The notes below the pieces were generated by a model that saw nothing but the letters and a program-made list of their open reading frames with translations, searched no databases and had not been told where the DNA came from. A DNA stretch of 8,451 nucleotides. Source: CAZKCI01 sp964551475. GTDB taxonomy: Bacteria > Auribacterota > Erginobacteria > Erginobacterales > CAZKCI01. The stretch is taken from positions 1 through 8,451 of the forward strand of contig CAZKCI010000068.1 in assembly GCA_964551475.1 (NCBI GenBank), read 5' to 3'. The position numbers and the translations under genes were made by a program. This document shows positions 5,081 through 8,451 of this stretch, piece after piece. Position 1 is the first letter of the stretch, and the number at the start of each line of letters is the position of its first letter.

Positions 5081-5347
5081 AATCGTTGAAAACGTTGAAA
5101 TCGTTGAAGCCGTTACACGTGACACGTTGCACGTAACCGATTCGTGAAAATCCGTGTCAATTCGTGGATATCAGTCGCCGAAGCCAAGTTTTATTCGCGA
5201 GTTATTCGCGTCTATTCGCGGTTAAATCCGCCCAGCCTCGCCGAGTCAATTCGTGAAATTCGTGGACATCGGTATCCAACAAGCCACGCCAGGCCCAGCC
5301 AGGCTAATTCGCGTAATTCGTAGTTCCAATTCGCGCAATTCGTAGTT
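5081..5347. repeat. 267-bp repeat-word spacer between BMC-P copies 2 and 3
   Basis: There is no gene. AAATCGTTGAA occurs at 5080-5090 and 5098-5108; ACACGT words follow; TATTCGCG occurs three times at 10-11 nt spacing (5192, 5203, 5213); AATTCGTG words occur around 5159 and 5250. A 20-nt tandem unit, AATTCGCGTAATTCGTAGTT (5306-5325), is repeated at 5328-5347 with one difference, its second copy ending directly at the start codon of copy 3. Confidence 0.8.
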
Positions 5348-5647
5348 ATGAAAATCGGCCAAGTCATCGGGACCGTCGTTTCCACGTTGAAGCTTGACCA
5401 CTACCGGGGGGAGAAAATGCTCCTGGTCAAGCTCCTGAATCCCGATCTCTCCCCCGCCTCCGATTATGTGGTCGCCTTCGACCGGGTGATGGCCGGACCG
5501 GGCGACCGCGTCCTCCTGGTCGATGAAGGCAACTCGGCGCGGCAGGTCCTCCAGATCGGGTCCAACGGCGTGGTCCGGGCGGTCTGCGTCGGGTTCATCG
5601 ACGCCATCGATCTTGCTCCGTCCTCGAAGCAGACCTTCGGCGCCTGA
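5348..5647 (+). CDS. BMC-P shell pentamer protein (EutN/CcmL family), copy 3
   Basis: 99 aa, the usual length. Core: IGQVIGTVVSTLKLDHYRG (3-21), KMLLVKLLNPDLSP (23-36), YVVAFDRVMAGPGDRVLLV (40-58), GNSARQVLQ (61-69, the GSSAR equivalent) and VCVGFIDAID (79-88). It has no long basic tail, unlike copies 1 and 2. It is the last of the three pentamer genes and is followed by a convergent gene, so the plus-strand unit should end here. The start codon directly abuts the second copy of a 20-nt tandem repeat and has no Shine-Dalgarno; the family start at this Met is the reason for the choice. Confidence 0.92.
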   Translation: MKIGQVIGTVVSTLKLDHYRGEKMLLVKLLNPDLSPASDYVVAFDRVMAGPGDRVLLVDEGNSARQVLQIGSNGVVRAVCVGFIDAIDLAPSSKQTFGA

Positions 5648-5710
5648 TCAACCCCATATCAGCCCGATCATACCTGTCCGCCAGAGCGCAAAGCGCGGAG
5701 GCGAAGATCG

Positions 5711-5765
5711 GGCCTACAGAAACCGTCTGGTCGTCAAATCCTGTAGGCCGGTTCTGTGAACCGGC
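5711..5765. repeat. Nested inverted repeats in the convergent intergenic region
   Basis: GGCCTACAG (5711-5719) pairs with CTGTAGGCC (5741-5749). GCCGGTTC (5747-5754) pairs with GAACCGGC (5758-5765) around a TGT loop. The two hairpins share three bases and exclude each other partly. This resembles a dispersed palindromic repeat. It lies between the stop codons of BMC-P copy 3 and the DUF4416 gene. Confidence 0.6.
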
Positions 5766-5780
5766 GGCCCGGCCCGCCTT

Positions 5781-5840
5781 GAAAACACTGGAGACACTGA
5801 AAGATCTTCATCTCGTCTTTTCAGTGGTTTCAGCGTTTTC
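5781..5840. terminator. Possible bidirectional terminator hairpin, CACTGAAAAC words
   Basis: Arms 5781-5802 and 5819-5840 match at 18 of 22 positions, with a perfect 8-bp core CACTGAAA/TTTCAGTG. It sits between converging genes, ending 5 nt before the DUF4416 stop. There is no proper U-tract, so termination is inferred from position and pairing only; it may simply be another word-repeat palindrome. Confidence 0.35.
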
Positions 5841-5845
5841 AGTGG

Positions 5846-6385
5846 CTATTCTTGAGCCCCGCCGCCCCGAAGCACAGCGCGGTATCCACTCCTCACCCGG
5901 TTGAAGAATCCGATCGCCGACTCCTCCCGATAATCCGGATACGTCCACTCCCAGGGGCGGAAGGACCCGTCCCGGAAGAACAGGGTGGGCTGGGCGTGGA
6001 TCCCCTGCCCCAGGTAGACGCGGTAGGTGGCATCCTTGGTGGTCGCGAGAATAAGTTTGCTCAGATCCAGATAGCCGGGATCGAGGTTGACCTGTCTCTT
6101 CCCGCTTTCGCTCATCCGCGATTCCATCTCGTTTGTGGCCCGCTTGATGCCGGCCAGGTCTTCCGGAGAAGCCAACCGGCGGAAAGAGATGAACTGGCGG
6201 AGGATGGACGCTCCCATTTCGTCCCGGTAGTAATCCGTGAAAGCGAAGGAAACGGGTTCGCTCCCGGCGTCGATCTCTCCGAAGCGGCCGGAGAGAGCCT
6301 CCCGGCCCCGTTCCAGCCAGACGGGCGCAGCGGCCAGAAGGCCGCAGATCAACTTGACCGGCCGGGGTATGACGATCTCGCCCAT
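5846..6385 (-). CDS. DUF4416 family protein
   Basis: 179 aa, full length for this family of unknown function found in several anaerobic lineages. Typical stretches: GEIDAGSEPVSFAFTDYYRDEMG (36-58), QFISFRRLASPEDLAGIK (64-81), NEMESRMSESGKRQVNLDPG (85-104), LSKLILATTKDATYRVYLGQGI (108-129) and PWEWTYPDYR (144-153). There is no signal peptide or membrane segment, so it is likely cytosolic. The invariant NLDPG and TYPDYR stretches are kept, so it looks functional. It converges with the BMC-P genes and diverges from the beta-CASP gene with a 67-bp gap. It is not known as a BMC component and probably belongs to the flanking chromosome. I do not know its biochemical role. Confidence 0.88.
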   Translation of the reverse strand: MGEIVIPRPVKLICGLLAAAPVWLERGREALSGRFGEIDAGSEPVSFAFTDYYRDEMGASILRQFISFRRLASPEDLAGIKRATNEMESRMSESGKRQVNLDPGYLDLSKLILATTKDATYRVYLGQGIHAQPTLFFRDGSFRPWEWTYPDYREESAIGFFNRVRSGYRAVLRGGGAQE

Positions 6386-6417
6386 GCCGCTATTTTACCA
6401 CAACGCGATCCCCCGCC

Positions 6418-6446
6418 TTGACCCGCTTCCCCGCGTCTGTTAGGTT
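6418..6446 (+). promoter_or_regulatory. Possible promoter of the beta-CASP gene
   Basis: TTGACC (6418-6423) and TAGGTT (6441-6446) are spaced 17 nt. The -35 is good (5 of 6), the -10 weak (4 of 6). The expected transcription start would fall at or next to the GTG start at 6453, implying a leaderless or nearly leaderless mRNA. The weak TAGG could alternatively serve as a ribosome site for that GTG, which would exclude this reading. Confidence 0.3.
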
Positions 6447-6452
6447 TCGCTC

Positions 6453-7949
6453 GTGACCTTTCGAATAATCCTCTTCTGCGCCTTGCTCCTCGCCGCCCCT
6501 GTCTCCCGGGCCTCCGGGGGAGAACCGCCCTACCTCAAGTTCTGCGGCGCCAACGGCACCATCTTCGGCTCCTGCCACTACCTGTTCACCGGTTCGGCGA
6601 CCGTCCTGATCGACGCCGGTCTTTTCCAGGACGAGGACGAGGCGGAAAACGACGTCGACCGCCAGAACCGTTTCCTGGCCTTCCCTCCCTCGTCGATCGA
6701 CGCCATCTTCGTCACCCACTCCCACGCCGATCATCTCGGGAAAATCCCCTACCTGGTGAAGAACGGATTCCGGGGGAAAATATACTGCACCGAGGCCACC
6801 GCTCAGCTCGCCCGGGAGATGCTCCCTCTCTATGCCTGGATCCTCGCCAAAACCACCCCCCTCTACGACCAGGTCCACGTGGCTTCCACTCTTTCCCTCC
6901 TGGCTCCCCGCCCTTACGGGCAAACCGGGACCGGTCCCGGGGGGCTCCGCTTCCGCTTCCTGGAAGCCGGCCATATCCTGGGTTCGGCGATGGTGGAGAT
7001 CGATTTCACCGCCGACGGGCGAGAGTACCTCCTCCTCTTCACCGGGGACCTGGGCAATCCCTATTCCCCGCTCCTCCCCCTCGCGGAGACGGTGGCGGAA
7101 GCGGACTATGTGATCTGTGAATCGACCTACGGCAACCGGCTCCACGGGGACTTCGCCGAAGAACTGAACCGTTTTCGCGACATCATCAACACCGCGGTCA
7201 AGGCCCAGGGCAAGGTCCTCATCCCTTCGTACACCCTTTCCCGCACCCAGAAGATCCTCTCCTTCCTGAACGACATGATCGAGGACAAGCTCTTCGAACA
7301 GTCCTTCCCCGTCTATGTGGACAGCAAGTACGCCAACACCATCACCGACATCTACCGGCGCTCCTCGCGCCTTTTCGATGCGGAGACCCAGGCCGCGATC
7401 CGCCAGCGCGACCTGCCCCTCTCCTTCCCCGGTCTCCACGAAGGCAAGCCCCCCGACCCGCTCCCCGGCCCCGCGGTGATCATCGGCCCCGGCGGGATGG
7501 GGACCACGGGGAACATCCGCAAACACCTGGCGAAATATCTTCCCGATCGCCGTTCCGCCGTCATCTTCGTGGGCTACCAGGGGGAGGGCTCGCTGGGGAA
7601 AATTCTCCTGGAGGGCGCGGAGTCGGTGGAGATCGACGGCCGGAGGGTCCCGGTGGGGGCGTCCTCGTATTATCTCGGCAGTTTCTCCGACCACGCCGAT
7701 TACCTGCAGATGACCGCCTGGCTGAAGAAGTTCCGCCGCCTGGGGAAGGTCTTCCTGGTCCACGGCCAGCCCGACGCCCTGCGCTATTTCCGGGATTACA
7801 TCTCGGCGCAGACGGGGATCCCGGTCTACGTCCCGAGTTTTCTGGAGAAGGTCTATCTGGAAGGAAGGCCGGTCGCGACGGAGGAAGAGCAGCGCGATTC
7901 CGCCAAAATAATTCCCCCGCGCCGGCGGGAGCCGGCGCGGGGGAAATAG
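6453..7949 (+). CDS. Beta-CASP metallo-beta-lactamase family protein with N-terminal signal sequence
   Basis: 498 aa. The metallo-beta-lactamase site is complete: H89-S-H91-A-D93-H94 (motif 2), H174 in EAGHILGS (motif 3) and D199 in FTGDLGNP (motif 4). The beta-CASP insert is also complete: motif A E223 in CESTYGNR, the SYTLSRTQ stretch (259-266), GPGGMGTTGNIRKHL (345-359), motif B H414 in SFSDHADY and motif C H437 in LVHGQP. This is the CPSF73/YSH1-like group, whose known members cleave RNA with two zinc ions. Unusually, the GTG-initiated N terminus (MTFRIILFCALLLAAPVSRA) is a clear signal sequence with a likely cleavage after residue 20, and the metallo-beta-lactamase fold begins only at about residue 27. 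Export to the periplasm is therefore suggested, which is odd for an RNA-processing enzyme. The last residues (IPPRRREPARGK) are encoded by a terminator hairpin of the opposite strand. The substrate is unknown. Confidence 0.9.
   Translation: MTFRIILFCALLLAAPVSRASGGEPPYLKFCGANGTIFGSCHYLFTGSATVLIDAGLFQDEDEAENDVDRQNRFLAFPPSSIDAIFVTHSHADHLGKIPYLVKNGFRGKIYCTEATAQLAREMLPLYAWILAKTTPLYDQVHVASTLSLLAPRPYGQTGTGPGGLRFRFLEAGHILGSAMVEIDFTADGREYLLLFTGDLGNPYSPLLPLAETVAEADYVICESTYGNRLHGDFAEELNRFRDIINTAVKAQGKVLIPSYTLSRTQKILSFLNDMIEDKLFEQSFPVYVDSKYANTITDIYRRSSRLFDAETQAAIRQRDLPLSFPGLHEGKPPDPLPGPAVIIGPGGMGTTGNIRKHLAKYLPDRRSAVIFVGYQGEGSLGKILLEGAESVEIDGRRVPVGASSYYLGSFSDHADYLQMTAWLKKFRRLGKVFLVHGQPDALRYFRDYISAQTGIPVYVPSFLEKVYLEGRPVATEEEQRDSAKIIPPRRREPARGK
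7905..7945 (-). terminator. Intrinsic terminator of the tRNA run, inside the beta-CASP coding end
   Basis: A perfect 15-bp stem (7912-7926 with 7931-7945, loop GGGA), almost all G-C. On the minus strand it is followed by TTATTTT (7911-7905) and starts 1 nt after the discriminator base of tRNA-Glu. On the plus strand no U-tract follows, so the direction is clear. It lies entirely within the last codons of the oppositely oriented beta-CASP gene. Confidence 0.8.
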
Positions 7950-8019
7950 CCCCTAGGGGAATCGAACCCCTGTCTCCAGACTGAGAATCTGGGGTCCTAG
8001 GCCACTAGACGAAGGGGCC
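7947..8019 (-). tRNA. tRNA-Glu (anticodon CTC)
   Basis: 73 nt. Acceptor GGCCCCT pairs with AGGGGCT (G1-U72 wobble), discriminator A73. The anticodon stem CCAGA/TCTGG encloses loop TTCTCAG, anticodon CTC. T stem AGGGG/CCCCT with TTCGATT loop. CCA is not encoded. Its last three bases overlap the stop codon of the convergent beta-CASP gene. It is the last of three tRNAs on this strand. Confidence 0.95.
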
Positions 8020-8022
8020 AAA

Positions 8023-8117
8023 CGATTGCGGATTGAAGATTGTAGATTCCGGATTAAAACTACCAGTTCGAGAGCCGGCTTATCAATCCGTAATCCGAAT
8101 TCCGCAATCCGCAATCG
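8023..8117. repeat. GATTGCGGATTG inverted word repeats between tRNA-Glu and tRNA-Lys
   Basis: CGATTGCGGATTG (8023-8035) and its exact complement CAATCCGCAATCG (8105-8117) bracket the spacer, and further GATT/AATCC words (GTAGATTCCGGATTA, TAATCCGAATTCC) extend the pairing inwards. On the primary transcript this would form a long hairpin separating the two tRNAs, possibly helping processing. No gene is seen. Confidence 0.75.
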
Positions 8118-8120
8118 AAA

Positions 8121-8193
8121 TACCTCCGGAAGGACTCGAACCTTCAACCAACGGATTAAGAGTCCGCTGCTCTACCAATTGAGCTACGGAGGC
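8121..8193 (-). tRNA. tRNA-Lys (anticodon CTT)
   Basis: 73 nt. Acceptor GCCTCCG pairs with CGGAGGT (G1-U72), discriminator A73. D arm GCTC...GAGC. Anticodon stem GCGGA/TCCGT with loop CTCTTAA, anticodon CTT. T loop TTCGAGT. CCA is not encoded. Confidence 0.95.
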
Positions 8194-8371
8194 AAAGTAC
8201 CCTGCGATTCGACAGCCCGCTCTCATACCAAAACCTTGAACTTTCCGATAGGAAAATATTTTCCGGAGACGAGCAGATGGTGGAGGGTGAAGAAAGGCCG
8301 GTGGGGAGTTGCCGGGCCTTATGATCGGTCCATACCGTCCCTATCGTCCATACTGTCCTATCCTTTATAAG
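8194..8371. other. tRNA-Lys to tRNA-His spacer, no gene
   Basis: 178 bp without a gene. It contains a perfect 14-bp palindrome GGAAAATATTTTCC (8251-8264) and GTCCATACTGTCC-like words near 8328-8358. I see no convincing minus-strand promoter, so the three tRNAs may be cotranscribed from beyond the right edge. Confidence 0.5.
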
Positions 8372-8446
8372 GGTGAGCGAGGGGACTCGAACCCCCGGCC
8401 ACCTGGGCCACAGCCAGGCGCTCTAACCGACTGAGCTACGCTCACC
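8372..8446 (-). tRNA. tRNA-His (anticodon GTG)
   Basis: 75 nt including the extra 5' G-1 that marks tRNA-His, paired with C73. Acceptor GTGAGCG/CGCTCAC. Anticodon stem CCTGG/CCAGG with loop CTGTGGC, anticodon GTG. D arm AGCTC...GAGCG and T loop TTCGAGT are normal. The three bases after C73 are CTT, so CCA is not encoded. Confidence 0.95.
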
Positions 8447-8451
8447 GTGCA

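Noticed and set aside
5192..5220. Short tandem TATTCGCG as iterons of an origin
   Set aside because: Only three short copies, no replication initiator gene or DnaA boxes nearby, and similar word runs fill other spacers.
6390..7763. Long open frame on the minus strand opposite the beta-CASP gene
   Set aside because: Same shadow effect: Gly/Glu/Val-rich translation without motifs, opposite an intact enzyme with all catalytic motifs.
7912..7945. Hairpin as plus-strand terminator of the beta-CASP gene
   Set aside because: It precedes the stop codon and has no U-tract on the plus side; the T-tract is on the minus side, fitting the tRNA transcript.
8023..8371. tRNA-adjacent attachment site of an integrated element
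   Set aside because: No integrase gene and no repeated tRNA 3' end fragment was seen within the window.

Overview
The window is GC-rich bacterial DNA. Its centre looks like part of a bacterial microcompartment (BMC) locus of the sugar-phosphate type. Evidence for this: an N-terminal piece of a deoxyribose-phosphate aldolase (deoC, cut by the left edge), an RpiB/LacAB-like isomerase, and three separate EutN/CcmL-family pentamer shell genes. Both enzymes carry an extra N-terminal amphipathic helix plus a Gly/Pro-rich linker, the usual form of a BMC cargo (encapsulation) tag. The combination of a DERA, an RpiB-like protein and several BMC-P genes matches what BMC surveys call the SPU (sugar phosphate utilising) class, as I recall it. 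No hexamer shell gene (BMC-H), trimer shell gene or aldehyde dehydrogenase lies inside the window; they would be expected beyond the left edge, downstream of deoC.

Layout. Minus strand, left part: rpiB-like (1126 to 548), then a 258-bp spacer full of short word repeats, then deoC (289 to the edge). Plus strand, diverging from rpiB: a GlcD-type FAD-linked 2-hydroxyacid oxidase (1253-2647), a membrane-anchored sulfatase-like protein whose catalytic residues are nearly all replaced (2800-4125), then the three BMC-P genes (4285-4626, 4757-5080, 5348-5647). A convergent DUF4416 gene (5846-6385, minus) follows, then a divergent exported-looking beta-CASP metallo-beta-lactamase (6453-7949, plus). 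The right end holds three minus-strand tRNA genes, in transcription order His(GTG), Lys(CTT), Glu(CTC). A strong intrinsic terminator for the tRNA run is embedded in the last codons of the beta-CASP gene.

How the genes may work together (inference): DERA splits 2-deoxyribose 5-phosphate into acetaldehyde and glyceraldehyde 3-phosphate inside a protein shell, the RpiB-like protein acts on a related sugar phosphate, and the BMC-P pentamers cap the shell vertices. The DERA carries a Cys-rich insert between tag and barrel. The RpiB-like protein has Asp where the catalytic Cys of classical RpiB sits, so its chemistry may differ. Whether the GlcD-like oxidase and sulfatase-like protein belong to the pathway cannot be decided from this sequence.

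Organism: high GC coding DNA, few Shine-Dalgarno sequences, DUF4416, no encoded CCA on the tRNAs, and intergenic spacers built of short word repeats (GAGATTTGAAATCT, AGTGATCGGCAATCCGCGAT, ATTCGCG/ATTCGTG, CACTGAAAAC, GATTGCGGATTG). This suggests an uncultured lineage of the PVC/Omnitrophota/Auribacterota kind, but the phylum call is low confidence.
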